Assembly: GCA_030267565.1 (NCBI GenBank)
Contig: BRXU01000047.1
Span: 614,460 to 678,459, forward strand
Source of the DNA: Pleodorina starrii
Taxonomy: Eukaryota; Chlorophyta; Chlorophyceae; Chlamydomonadales; Volvocaceae
Reading direction: 5' to 3'
DNA: 64,000 bases
The first letter of the stretch is position 1, and every line of letters begins with the position of its first letter. Below, piece after piece: positions 44,201-55,299 of this stretch. The notes under the pieces were generated by a model that saw nothing but the letters and a program-made list of their open reading frames with translations, had not been told where the DNA came from and searched no databases. The position numbers and the translations under genes are program-made.

Positions 44201-47200
44201 CCCCTCCCCTCCCCTCCCCTCCCCTCCCCTCCCCCTCCCCTCCCCTCCCCTCCCTCCCCTCCCCACCCCTCGTACCCCTCCCCTCCCCTCCCCTCCCCTC
44301 CCCTCCCCTCCCCTCCCCTCCCCTCCCCTCCCCTCCCCTCCCCTCCCCTCCCCTCCCCCCTTCTTGCCGCCGCTCCCTCCCGGGCGCATCCGCATCCTCC
44401 CCGCTTCCTTCGCGCCCTCCGCTTCTTCCGACCCGCTCCCCCCGACCCGCCTCCAGCCCTCCACTGCCTGACATGAACGCTCGCACGGCACGGTGTATGT
44501 ACGGCAGGTCCACACGCGGGTGCTGTACGTGGACATTGACGTACATCACGGCGACGGCGTGGAGGAGGCCTTCCTTACCTCGGGTGGGGTGGGGGGGGGG
44601 GTGGAGAGGTCACGGAGGCTGTGTGTGTACCACCCGCGAGTCCCTGCGCACCGCTGCCGGCCCATGCACCGGAAACCCGACCGATTGTTTCCTTTTCGAG
44701 ACACACACACACACACCTCCTCCCGCTCTTTCCATTCCACCGGCCGGCACCGCAAGCTCCCCTTCCCCCTCCCCCCCCCCGCTCCCCCACCCCCCCCCCC
44801 CCCCCGCTGCCCCATCCCCCCCCCCCCCCCCCGCTGCCCCTCCCCCTCCCCCCCCCCGCTGCCCCTTCCCCCTCCCCCCCCCCGCTGCCCCTCCCCCTCC
44901 CCCCCCGCTGCCCCTTCCCCCTCTACCCCCCGCTGCCCCGCTGCCCGCTCGGCCCATCTGTTACGTCGGGAGGTCGTGACCCGCCGTGTGGGGAGCCGTG
45001 TGGGGAGCCGTGTGGGGAGCCGTGTGGGGAGCCGTGTGGGGAGCCGTGTGGGGAGCCGTGTGGGGAGCCGTGTGGGGAGTCGGGATACGAAGAGGATGAC
45101 CGGAGGAGAACGGGGATGGGGGGGGCCAGCTGATTGCCCCCCCGGATTAACGCCCCCCACGTCCGCAATCACCCTCATTCCCCCTCCTCGCCCCGAAACC
45201 CCCTTCACCCCCCCGAACCCCTTCAGACCGTGTCATGACGGTGTCTTTCCACAAGTACGGCGACAACTTCTTCCCCGGGACGGGGGATCTGGGGGAGTGT
45301 GGACTGGCGGCTGGAAGGGGGTACGCGGTGAGTGGGGGAGGTGGGAGGGGCGAGGTGGGTGGGGGAGGGAGGGGAGGGAGGAGGAGGGGAGGAGGAGGAG
45401 GAGGGAAGGGGAGGAGGGGAGGGGAGGAGGGAGGCGATGGCGCTGTCTCTCTCCCCCTTACCGCTGCGGTATCTTCCTTTTACCCCTCTTCCACACACAC
45501 ACACACACACTCCAAACACCCCACACCTCCTGGGTGGTTGCAGCTCACGCCCAACCAACCAGCCAGCCAGCCAACCAGCCAGCCAGCCAGCTAGCCAGCC
45601 AACCAACCATTTAACCAGCCAGCCATCAGTCACGGGGGCGATCATGCTGCATGTTGCATGGCCCCGTCAATCGAACAGTTACCCCCTCCCCTTCCTCCCC
45701 AGAGTGCTCCAATTGCTCCAGTCCGCACCTCCCAAGCACTACTACCGGTGTTCGCCATTGACGCATCTCCCTCTCTCAGAGTCCCATGCCTATCAACCCC
45801 TCCCCCACTGCCCCAATCCCCCAATCCCCCCCCCCACTACCCCCTCCCCCAATGCCCCAATGCCCCAATGCCCCAATTCCCCCCCCCAATTACGTCTCCC
45901 CCCCCCCCAGGTTAACGTGCCCCTGCGTAACGGCATGGATGATGCCTCCTACGAGGGGCTGTTTCGCCCCATCATGACCGCCATCATGGAGCGGTTCAGA
46001 CCCGAGGCGATTGTGCTGCAAAGCGGTGAGGAGGGGAAGTTGGGGGGTGAGGTGGGAGCGGGGAGGAGTCAGGGTTTGGTGGGTGTGTGTCATTAGCCGA
46101 TGTCGGTGCGTTTTCTCTCGCCGTTGCTTGTTGCGCGTTCGACCAGCTCCGCCAGAGGCCCGTTAGAGTACGCGGCGGCAGACCTTCCCTATCCAGTCCC
46201 TACCGGGCATGCAGTCAGCGCCCTGAGGATCCCCTCGTCTCCGTCTCCGCTGCGGTATCACTTTTTACCCCTCGTTGGCAATTTGAATGCATGTGTCCCC
46301 CCACCCCCCCCGGACGCCCCCCCCACCCCCACCCCCACTCCCTGCTAGCCCCCCACCCCACCCCCACACCCCACCCCAGGCGCCGACAGCCTGGCGGGTG
46401 ACAAGCTGGGGGTGTTCAATCTGTCCATTCCGGGGCACGGCCGCTGTCACGCCTTTCTGCGCGCATTCGGGTTGCCGCTGCTGGTGCTGGGGGGAGGGGG
46501 GTACAAGGTCAAGGTGGGTGGGGGAGGGGGAAGGGGAGCGGAGGGCAGGTGAGGGCAGGGAGAGAGGAGGGGAGGGAGGGAGGGAGGGCAGCGGGGAGGG
46601 AGGGAGGGAGGGAGGCGATGAGGGGAGGAGAGAAGGTAATAAGGAATCAGCCGACAGCGAGGGAACGGAGGGCACCTCGTAGGCTCCCACAAGTCGTATT
46701 ACGAAAGGGTGCAAGGCCACCGGCTTACCACCAGTTTACATTCCGCGTTGATGCCCACCCCACCCCCAAACCCCCCACCCCACCCCCACCCACTCATTCT
46801 TATATACAGGAGCAATATCACTCCATGAACCCCAACCCCGAACCCCCCCCCCCCCCCCCCCACCCTCTCCCCATCTCCAACCCTCTCCACCCCCCTCCCC
46901 TCCCCCCCGCCCGTCTACAGAACGTGGCTCGCTGCTGGGCGTATGAGACGGGCGTTGCTACTGGAGTGTGGGTTGGTGGGTTGGCTGGGTGTGAATGTGC
47001 GTGTGTGCATATGTGTGTTATGTGGGGGAGGGTGTGTTGGCTGGTTTGGTGGAGATGGCTGGATGCGAGGGAGAGGGCGGGCGGGGGGAGATGGCTGACA
47101 GCGAGTGTGTATGGTGTGGTACGACATAGTCAGGACGGCGTTGCTGGCCCTCTCTGGCCTGGCCCTGGACCTGGGCCTGGTCCCCCCCCTGGAGCCTGGT

Positions 47201-48088
47201 TCCCCCCTCCCTGGCGTCTGCGCACCCAGTCCCCAACCAACCAACCAACCAAGTACTAATGCACCCCAATGCAATCCTCCCCTCCCCCTTCCCCTTCGTT
47301 TCCCCCCTTGTATCTGCATATCACTCCCTCTCCCCCCTTTGTACCCCTCCCCCCCTTGCAAATTCACTCTTCAACCCCCCAGGCCTATACGTGGATATCC
47401 CCTCCCCCTCCCTGTACCCGTACAGGTATGGAGGGCTCCATGTCTGACCTGCTGCCCCCCCAACGACTACTACCAGGTCTTCGGACCCGACTACCGCCTG
47501 ACACCCTCCCTGGGAGCCAGCCAAGCCCAACCAGAACAAGCGGGAGACACTGGACAATGGTGGGGTGTGTGGGGGGGTGTGGGGGGGGCGGCCAGGGGGG
47601 GCTTGTATGGGAACCGATGTTTGTGTTGTGTGTGTGCGTGTGTGTGTTTATGTGGGGGGAGGGATCCTGGGGGGAGGGCGGGTGTTGGGGGGAGGGCGGG
47701 GGAGTTTGGGGTGTGGGTGGGGAGGTGCTGGGGTGTGCGTGACCGTGTGCGTGTGTGTCCCTTCCTTCCACCCACCCCCAACCCCCACCCCCCCTCCACC
47801 CACCCAACCCCCACCCTCCACCCAACCCAACCCCCGAAACCCCCTTCTACCCTCCCCAACCCCACCCCCCCACTCCCTCCCCAACCCCGCAGATCCGCAG
47901 CACCATTTTGGAAGCGGTTGCGCCACCTGCACCCCCCCGGTGTGGCCTTTCATGAGAGGGCCCGGATGCGCTCTCGACCGAGTATCTGGACAGCCTCGAG
48001 ACCGGGACGGGGGCGGGTGGCGGGGGCGGGGGCGGGGGCGGGGGGGGCGTTGGGGGGTGGGGGAGGGGAGATGGACACCAGCTCCTGA
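38286..48088 (+). CDS. RPD3: Class I (RPD3-type) histone deacetylase, 13 exons
   Basis: A zinc-dependent nuclear deacetylase that removes acetyl groups from histone lysines, usually within a corepressor complex. GT-AG exons: 38286-38300 (MGDRK), 38938-39063, 39327-39422, 42924-43004, 43373-43477, 44011-44067, 44508-44583, 45227-45327, 45911-46025, 46380-46513, 46921-46965, about 47434-47555, about 47893-48088. Exons 1-11 join in frame to 317 residues: [20 protein letters not shown], the His135-His136 dyad (GGMHHAKK), zinc ligands Asp171 and His173 (DIDVHHGDG) and Asp260 (SGADSL), and Tyr299 ([14 protein letters not shown]). These match the class I active site. Exon 12 ([15 protein letters not shown]) has seven Cs at 47455-47461 where six keep the frame. 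Further shifts occur near 47510 and in exon 13, whose Gly-rich tail would end EMDTSS. Whether these are errors or real lesions is open. Confidence 0.85.
39423..42427 (+). repeat. Pentanucleotide satellite (GGGAC/GGGAG)n in intron 3
   Basis: About 3 kb built from two 5-mers, ACGGG and AGGGG, with a frequent higher-order unit of seven (three ACGGG, two AGGGG, one ACGGG, one AGGGG), for example 39600-39840. The part about 41220-41930 is degenerate. The repeat has no stop codon in most frames, so it creates huge spurious frames on both strands. The transcribed strand carries runs of GGGG every five bases, a strong G-quadruplex pattern. Confidence 0.95.
42437..42456 (+). repeat. (GT)n microsatellite at the satellite edge
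   Basis: TATGTGTGTGTGTGTGTTATG immediately follows the satellite. A short simple repeat within intron 3. Confidence 0.7.
44195..44356 (+). repeat. (CCCCT)n in intron 6
   Basis: About 30 units of CCCCT with a few interruptions, in the intron between exons 6 and 7. Its polarity is opposite to the intron 3 satellite: C-rich on the coding strand. Confidence 0.9.
44985..45082 (+). repeat. 12-bp tandem repeat in intron 7
   Basis: Eight near-perfect units of GTGTGGGGAGCC between exons 7 and 8. A C-rich tract with long C homopolymers (44760-44940) precedes it. Confidence 0.9.
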
Positions 48089-48365
48089 GAAAGGGAGGTG
48101 GGTGGGTAGGTGGGTGCACGGCCGGCGCGCGCACTTTCGCGCGGGGAGAGGAGACGAGGTGGGGAGTAAAAGAAATCGGGCCGGGCGATGGGAACGCAAC
48201 GCCGTTACCTGGGATATTACCTGAGGAATACCTGATGGGGAGAGGGAGGGAGGGTGCGCCCGAAGGAACCCGAACCTTATAAAACAAACGCCCGACGAGA
48301 ACTCAAAAGGGCGCCCCCGTGGGGGGACATGCGCCAAATCCGGTTTGTTTGACTGTTTGCTCGTT

Positions 48366-48368
<3 letters not shown>

Positions 48369-48407
<39 letters not shown>

Positions 48408-48414
48408 TGTGTGT

Positions 48415-48449
<35 letters not shown>
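48369..48449 (+). repeat. (GT)n microsatellite forming the SINE-1 tail
   Basis: Two long GT runs with GTGTGCGTGTGCGT between them, directly before TAACTGTTACATATC. On the minus strand this is the (CA)n 3' tail of SINE-1. Confidence 0.85.
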
Positions 48450-48450
<1 letters not shown>

Positions 48451-49075
48451 AACTGTTACATATCCGCCGGGCCGACACTGGCCGGGGGCGCTAACCCGCC
48501 CACATACGGGAGACCGCCGAAGCACTCCTCTGTTGAGGAGGGGCGTACCACCTTGTCCGCACACTGCACCGGGATGAGTGCTAACCGCTGCGCCGTAATC
48601 GTCACAGGACAGCGTCCACCTGATTGTCCATGTGCCAGCTAAGCTAGCCCCAGGGCGCCTACTGTCCTCGTCCACCGAACGAACGCATGCTCTACAGCTG
48701 CGTAATCTACCAGGGCACTCCACACCGGTGCCATTGCCACCTCCTATATCCTTCGGAAGCCTGCCGCCGCCCGATCTTAGTTATCCAACCACCACCTGCT
48801 ATGCAGTCTGGTCAGGCCCTATGCAGACTCATTCCTCCACCACTGCTCTGCGGCAGCGTTGTAGTCTTCTTTGGTGGCATCCCACTCCAGCCGCCCCACG
48901 CACCAGAGGACACCATTGTCTCCAGCCTTCGACACCCCGATCTCTTTCAACCGGGGGACCAGCGGTGAGGTACGATTCCCACGTCTTCCGGTTAAGTTAG
49001 TGCCGACTCTGGGGTTCGAACTCCAGACCCGCCGGTGACTAACCCGGTGCTCTACCAACTTGAGCTACGCCGGTT
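48450..49075 (-). mobile_element. SINE-1, tRNA-derived, about 625 bp
   Basis: On the minus strand it starts with a tRNA-like head (49074-49001), continues with an unrelated body of about 450 bases and ends with a tail (about 48540-48450) matching the 3' end of the neighbouring LINE, then (CA)n. The length is unusual for a SINE. Similar copies are at 49085-49611, 57465-58150, 58170-58755 and the right window edge. Confidence 0.75.
49001..49074 (-). other. tRNA-Thr-like head with A and B boxes
   Basis: On the minus strand: A box TAGCTCAAGTTGG (49067-49055), anticodon loop TTAGTCA giving AGT (threonine), B box AGTTCGAACCCC (49022-49011). The acceptor ends ACCGGCG and AGTCGGC pair only in part, so this is a SINE promoter, not a working tRNA. 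Confidence 0.7.
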
Positions 49076-49084
49076 GTGTGTGTG

Positions 49085-49611
49085 TGTGTATGTGTGTGTA
49101 ACTGTTACATATCTGCCGGGCCGGACATGGCCGGCCGGGGGCGCTAACCCGCCCACATACGGGAGACCGCCGAAGCATCTCCTCTGTTGAGGAGGGGCGT
49201 ACCACCTTGTCTGCACACTGCACCGGGAAGTGCTAACCGCTGCGCCGGAATCGTCACAGGGACAGCGTCCACCTGATTGTCCATGTGCCAGCTAAGCTAG
49301 CCCCAGGCGCCTACTGTCCTCAGTCCACCGAACGCATGCTCTACAGCTGCGTAATCTACCAGGGCACTCACACCGGTGCCAGTGCCACCCTCCTATATCC
49401 TTCGGAAGCCTGCCGCCGCCGATCTTAGTTATCCAACCACCACCTGCTATGCAGTCTGGTCCAGGCCCTATGCAGACTCATTCCTCCACCACTGCTCTGC
49501 GGCAGCGTTGTAGTCTTCTTGGTGGCATCCCACTCCAGCCGCCCCGCGCACCAGAGGACACCATTGTCTCCAGCCTTCGACACCCGATCTCTTTCAATCG
49601 GGGGACCAGTG
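49085..49611 (-). mobile_element. SINE-2, head-truncated copy
   Basis: Same body and tail as SINE-1, but it breaks off at GGGGGACCAG (49611), before the tRNA head, and meets the (GT)n of the LINE tail. It lies head to tail with SINE-1, separated only by a GT run. Confidence 0.75.
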
Positions 49612-50429
49612 TGTGTGTGTGTGTGTGTGTGGTTGTGTGTGTGTGTCGTTACAGTATCTGACCGGGCCCTGACGCTGGCCAGGGGCTGCTAACCCAAGCC
49701 CCGACGGAAAGACCGCCTAAGCACTCTCCCCCTTGCGGTGGGAGAAGGGCGTGAGGGGCCGCTACCCCCTCCTGCTCGACGCAGAGCTGGCTGCGTCATA
49801 CACCCCATATACGGGTGTACGGCGCAGCGGCTCCCCAAAGGCTTGAGCTCACAGCCTGCCTTATACGGCAGCTGGGCCCTCGTCCGCACAAACAGCTGTC
49901 GCGCCGGCGCACTACGCGGCGCCCGCGCTGTCCTGCCCGCCCTGAAGTCCTTGCAGCGCCGGGGCCGCCCGGCCGGCCTGCTACCGGCTGGCGGTGCTCC
50001 TCTAGGCGCGAAAACAAAGCGCTGAGAACCTGCCCCGACCCGAGCTTGGTCCGGCTCGTGGGCGGTCAGCACCAAAGGAGAACCCAAGACAGCGCGCGCC
50101 CTACCCCTACTACTACTCCTACTACGACGGCCCCGGAGAGGCCGGGGGGTGGCCCCTAGAGGCCGAGCTCCAGAGCGCCGCTTGGCCTCGACGCGGGCAG
50201 GAGGTCGGGAGCGGGCCTTGCGGCAGCGGGCTAGGTGACGGAGCTATAGTTCGCACTAGGCGGCACCTCGCAACTCGCCTCACTCTCGCTATACCCGCTC
50301 CCTAAAGCCTCCCTCGCCTACAAAAAGGCAGCCCGCGGCGGTCTCTGCACCCTAAGTCTCTCGGACCCAAAGGAACCCCCCCACCTCTCACGCCTCCCTG
50401 CCTCGACGCCCTAAGTTCCCTCCCTCACC

Positions 50430-53400
50430 CTAAAGCCCCTCCATCCCCTCACTCACTTCCCCTCCCCCTCCTCCATACCCATCCCTGCGTGCTGCACTGC
50501 ACACACTGAAAGTGGCCGTTGACCACCGCCAGGATGGGGTGTCAGGCCCTACCCCCTCCCATCCCCGCCTTGGCACGTCTAGCTTTGCAAACCCTCGCAC
50601 ACGCTGCCAAAATTCTAGCCGCTGCGCGCGCCTTGGCCACCTCGACTGGGTCTGGGGCATCCGGGGCGGTGGGCGAGTTCCTGACTGCCCACAGCCCCAC
50701 GCGCGCCCGTTCCATGGCCGTGTGCGCCGCCAGGCAGATCACGTCCCACACGCACTGCTGCACGCCTGGCGGTGGCTACGCCAGCCACACGTTCGCCCGG
50801 GGTGATGGGCCCGGGCACGTGGGCGGCGATCTGCTGCACCACCGTTTGCGCCACCGGGCACTCCCAGAAGTGGTGATGCGCGCGTGCGAGCATGCGTGTG
50901 GGCGGCTCCCCCGTACGCGCCGCACTTGCATTGTTCTGGTGCCGCTCCCCTTATGTGGCTGTTGCCGGGAAGCGGCACGCCGTCCTGTGCCAACCGCGCG
51001 TCTCAAAGTGTTCGCGCTCCCATTTGATGGGCCACATTCGCCGGAGCATTGCCAGTACGCCTGCTGCTGGCGCCACTTCGGCGGCGGCTGGCTGATGTCC
51101 CGGCGGGTGGGCTCCTGCTGTTGCTGCTGCCGCTGCGGGTTGCTCCCCGGGGCTTCCCGCTCGTAGGCTGCGTGCAGGCGGGCCCGGCGCTCCGTTACCG
51201 GCTGCATCTGCAGTTGAGTGGCTTGGCGGACGGAGAGGGTCGCGCAGCTTGATGCTGAGTGACCCCCCAAACCGCCAGCCCACCCGCCTCACGAACCGAG
51301 CTCGTATCGTCTCCTCCGTATCCAGCCCTGCCGCGCGTTCCGGGTGCGCCAGCACCGTCGCTGCTGCTGCACGCCATTCCGGGCTAATATCCGCCGTGAG
51401 GCGGTTGATGGCGTCGATGGTCGTCGGTCCGCCTGAAGCCTGTCAGGTCGCTGGGGTCAAGGTTGGCTGTTACCCAGGCCTCCCACTCGCCAGCTGCGCG
51501 GGGCGGATGCGGCGGCCTGCGTCACCTCATTAGGTCACCCACCGTGCGCAACGCCCTGCATGCCGCCAGACGCCTGTGGCGGCTCTCTAGTCCTGGCCTA
51601 GGAAGCGGGTTGGGAGCCATGTCCCTGTCCTCCTCCTCAGGCGCGAAGTCTGGATCTGCCGCCTGCGCGTCCGCTGCATCCCCCGCTGCCGCTGCCCCGC
51701 TGGTCGGTTGCGCACCGTTCGGCAAAAGGGGGTTGCCCCAAAGCGGGATATTAAGGCACCAGTCCCCGGCGGCCGGCAGTGGCGTCGTGTCAACATCTTG
51801 CACGGGGGGGGAGGTAGCTGAGGGCGACGAGGAGTGTCGTGACGTCTGCGGGCAGGGGGTCTGTTCCTGGGTGGGGCATCCCTCCCTGCGCCACACCCGT
51901 GGTGAGCACGGATCCGGGGCTCAGCAGCGGGTGGTAGCCACGGAGCAGCTGGGCGAACGTTCGTACCGACGAGTGGGCGTTGTCTGCTGGCTGGCTGGCG
52001 GTCCCGGGCGAGCTTGGTCCGCCTTCACCGCGCCTCCCGGTGCGCGGGTGTGCAGGGTGAGCGGCAGCAGCCCGCATCCGCCGTCTCGCGCCGCGCCCCA
52101 CATGAGCTGCCCTGGGAGGGCCGGTGAGGCGCTGACATGGCTGCATGGGGCTGACCCTGCGGTCGCCTGCCTGTGCTGCCCATCTCTCCACCTGGCGGGC
52201 CTCTTCCCCCCCTCCTCGGCCCGCCGTGCTCCCAGTGGTACGTCCTGATCTGTAAGGCGTATGCCGATATGAGGTTGCATCTGCCGAACACCGACAGCCG
52301 AAGTCTGGGTGACGCGGTGCATCCGCTTGCGGATCTCCTCCCCGGCGCGGCGCCAGTTGGATTGCTGGCCTGTTGGGTTATTTGAGAAGCCAGCTCCGAG
52401 CGCGGTCGCGGCAGGCACCAGGCGCAGGCCCGGGCTGTTTGGCACTGCGGGCGCAGGGGCTGGTGCTGGCGCTTGCGGCGGGCCTGGTGCTGGTGGGCGG
52501 GCGGTGGGAGCTGGGCGCCGGCTTCCGGCGGGCTCTGGCGGCTGCTGCTGAGGTGGGGGCTGCTGGGGTGGCTGCTGCGGCTGTGCCGGCAGGTGGCCAA
52601 CTCTCAGGAGCTCCACTTTGTCACGGTTTAGCCGCTGTCCGGTGGCCTGCGCAAACGTCTCCGTGGCGTCGAGGAAGGCTTGGACGGTGTGGTCGCCCTC
52701 CAGGAACACCTCTCCGTCGTCTGCAAACTGCACCGCCGTGGTTAGCTCGGCATCTGCTGGGCCCAGGCGAATGGCCCAGTCCCTTGCGTTGTAGCCATGA
52801 CAGCAGCGCTTGCGCGACGAAGAGGTAGAGCAGCGGGGCGAGCGGGCAGCCTTGTCGGACGCCCGCCGCCATGCCTGACCGGTTCTGACTGCCTCCCTCC
52901 CACCAGCGCCGGGCCTGCGTGTCCGCCAGCAGCGTCTGTACCACTTTCGGAGCTGTTCGGACGCGCCCAGCTCCGCCATCGCTGCCACTAGAAAGTGTGG
53001 ACCGTATCGTAGGCTTTGGCAAAGTCGAGGAAGGCGACCAGCGCGTTGCGTCCCTGGCGTCGGAGGAGGTGGGGAAGGTAGCGGAGGGTGAAGATGCTGG
53101 CGCCAATGTGTCGCCCCGGGAGGAAGGCCGTTTTGCTCGCAGAGATCGCGGCATTCAGGGCGGGGCCAAGCCTATTTGCCATGACTTTGGCGAGGATGCG
53201 GTAGTCCGTGTTGAGCAGGGTGATGGGGCGGTAGTTGCCTGGCTGTGTGGGGTCGCCCTTTTATAGAGCACCTTGATGATGCCCTCGGTGAACCGCGCGG
53301 GCATGTTGCCTGTGGTGCCGATGGCGGTGTATAGGTCAGCCAGGAGGGGGGCGAACTGTCGCTGGAAGGCCCGGTAGAGCTCCGCGGGCAGGCCATCCCA

Positions 53401-54990
53401 CCCCGGCGCTTTTCCGCGCGGCGTGGCCTTGAGAGCCGCGGCCACCTCGGTGCTGCCCACTTGGGCCCGGCCGACTGGGTCTTCCGGGTCTGCCGGGCAG
53501 TCGCAGCGGGTGGTCTCGGAGGGCCTCCAGGACCTGGGCCTGCGCCTGCTGCTTCACCGATGCCGGCAGCTCGGCCTCCGATGGCAGGGCGCTGACGTCC
53601 TGCCAGAAGTTGGCGATGATCTGCGGCAGTCGCCTGGCGTCGCTGACCAGCTGGCCCGTGCGGGGGTCGCGCAGCATGGAGGGGCCGGGGCCGCCCCCGT
53701 TGCCGCCATCGCTCTGTTCCCGGATGAGGGCGGTGAGGGCCCGGGAGGGGCGCTCGCCTTCACTGATCCGTTCCGCCGGGCGTCCCGGGCCGCCTCGTTG
53801 GCCGCGGCCCGCATGCCCTTCTGCACTGCCACCTGCGCCTCCACTGCCGCCGCCAGCCGTTCCTCGTTGGGAGGGGTCGGCGTCCAGGGCGCTGCGGCTT
53901 CCTGTGCTGCCGCCGCTAGCTGTTGCACGCTGGCGGCTGGCCGGACGCGGCGCGTTTGTGCTTCTCGGTTGAGTCGGGCCACCTGGGCTGTGAGCCCGGC
54001 GTTTGAACGCCGGCCACCAGTCACAGCACGGCCTGCTGCGGGTGCTCACCGCCGGTGGGGGCCGCTCCCACTTCCTCATCTAGCCAGTCGCCCAGGCTGC
54101 GTTTCAGGTCCGCATGCGCTAGGCAGAGGAGGCGGATGCGGCGCGGTGAGATTGGTGTTGGGGGGCGGTTGGCGGGCTGCGATGTGGGCGATGGCGAGCC
54201 GATGGTCAGACGGCGAGGTGACGTTGATGTACGCTTTCGCGAGGTATGGGCAGGCCGCCTCAGGCAGGTAGATGCGGTCCAGGCGGGAGCCCCCAGGCCG
54301 CGGTCCCCGGTATAGGTACGTGAACTCACGGGCGCTGGGGGTGCAGCGTGCGAAAGCTGTCCACCATCCCTGCGGCCGCCGCCGCCTCCTGCAGCTGCAT
54401 GGATGGGTCCCGCGTCTGCTGCGCGCAGGTCCGGGCTGGGGCAGTCCAGGGCCGGGTTCTCCACAAAGTTGAAATCGCCGCACCACAGCAGTACCGCATC
54501 TGCCGCCGCATCTGCGGCGGCGGGGGCCAGGCCTGCCTGACACAGCTGTTGCCGCAGGCCCCGCGGCGCCATCCCTCCCGGCCTGTGGGAAGTAAACGCT
54601 GCAGACCCGCACATGATGTCCGCCCCACTGGAATCTGCACTCCGTGAGCCACCCCGCGGGTACGCCGGCGGGCGCGGGGAGGGCCTCGATGGCGCGGGGG
54701 GGAAGGAGGTTTGCACGGACGAGGATCGCCACGCCCGCGGTGTGTTGGCTGTTTGAGTACGAGTGCGCTGCTATGGTCCAGCCCGGCTGGTGGAAGCCGG
54801 TCGGCGGCGGCGTTAGGGCGCCCCCAGTGCGCTCCGGTCTGGGTCCCACGGTGTGGTGAGTCTCCTGCAGACACACCACGTCGAGCTGAGCTGGGCCCAA
54901 AGCTTGCATCGCCGCTTCGAAGCGCGCTGCGGCGCGCGCCTCCCACACACGCAAGCCTCCCATGTTATGGGACGCCACTCGCAGTGGCCG
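50430..54990 (-). pseudogene. LINE-a ORF2: APE endonuclease, reverse transcriptase, zinc motif
   Basis: The endonuclease starts LRVASHNMGGL (about 54984) and includes VVCLQETHH, SVYFPQAG, LLWCGDFNFVENP (in a neighbouring frame), RLDRIYLP and SPSDHRLAI. The RT is spread over several frames: GKAPGWDGLPAELYRAF, NRLGPALNAAI, KTAFLPGRHI, ALVAFLDFAKAYDTV, GVRQGCPLAPLLYLF and the catalytic FADDGEVFL. A CKCGAYG...HHHFWECPVAQ motif near the C-terminus is the zinc-finger-like end common in L1-type ORF2. At least six frame changes make it non-functional as read. All key motifs survive, so recent decay or sequence error is possible. Confidence 0.75.
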
Positions 54991-55299
54991 GGTTATATTT
55001 GGGCCCGACCTCCCTGACCCCGTGCTGCTCTCATTGCTGTGGAGCCAGCGGCGTTGCCGCCGCCGGGGCCTGGGGGGTTGGTCTGCGTTAGTCTGGGCGC
55101 CGTCTTGGCTGGCCTGGGATAGCCGTAGCTCCAGGCTGAATGCACGCAGGGCCTGGCCACGGGTGGTGCTGGCACTGCTGCGCTGGGAGGGGCTAAGGCT
55201 GCATGTGTGCGCCTGGGGGGCGGGCCGAGGCGGGGGTTCTGTCCACTGCCGGCTTCCGGCGCGTGCTGGCGGACTTTTCGCGCATGGCGTCCTCCGACT

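Noticed and set aside
43777..47742. Proline-rich plus- and minus-strand frames between 43.8 and 47.7 kb
   Set aside because: Produced by C-rich introns of the deacetylase gene; they cross splice sites and have no domain.
49001..49074. A functional tRNA-Thr gene
   Set aside because: Acceptor and T stems pair poorly and the sequence continues into a repeated SINE body with a (CA)n tail.
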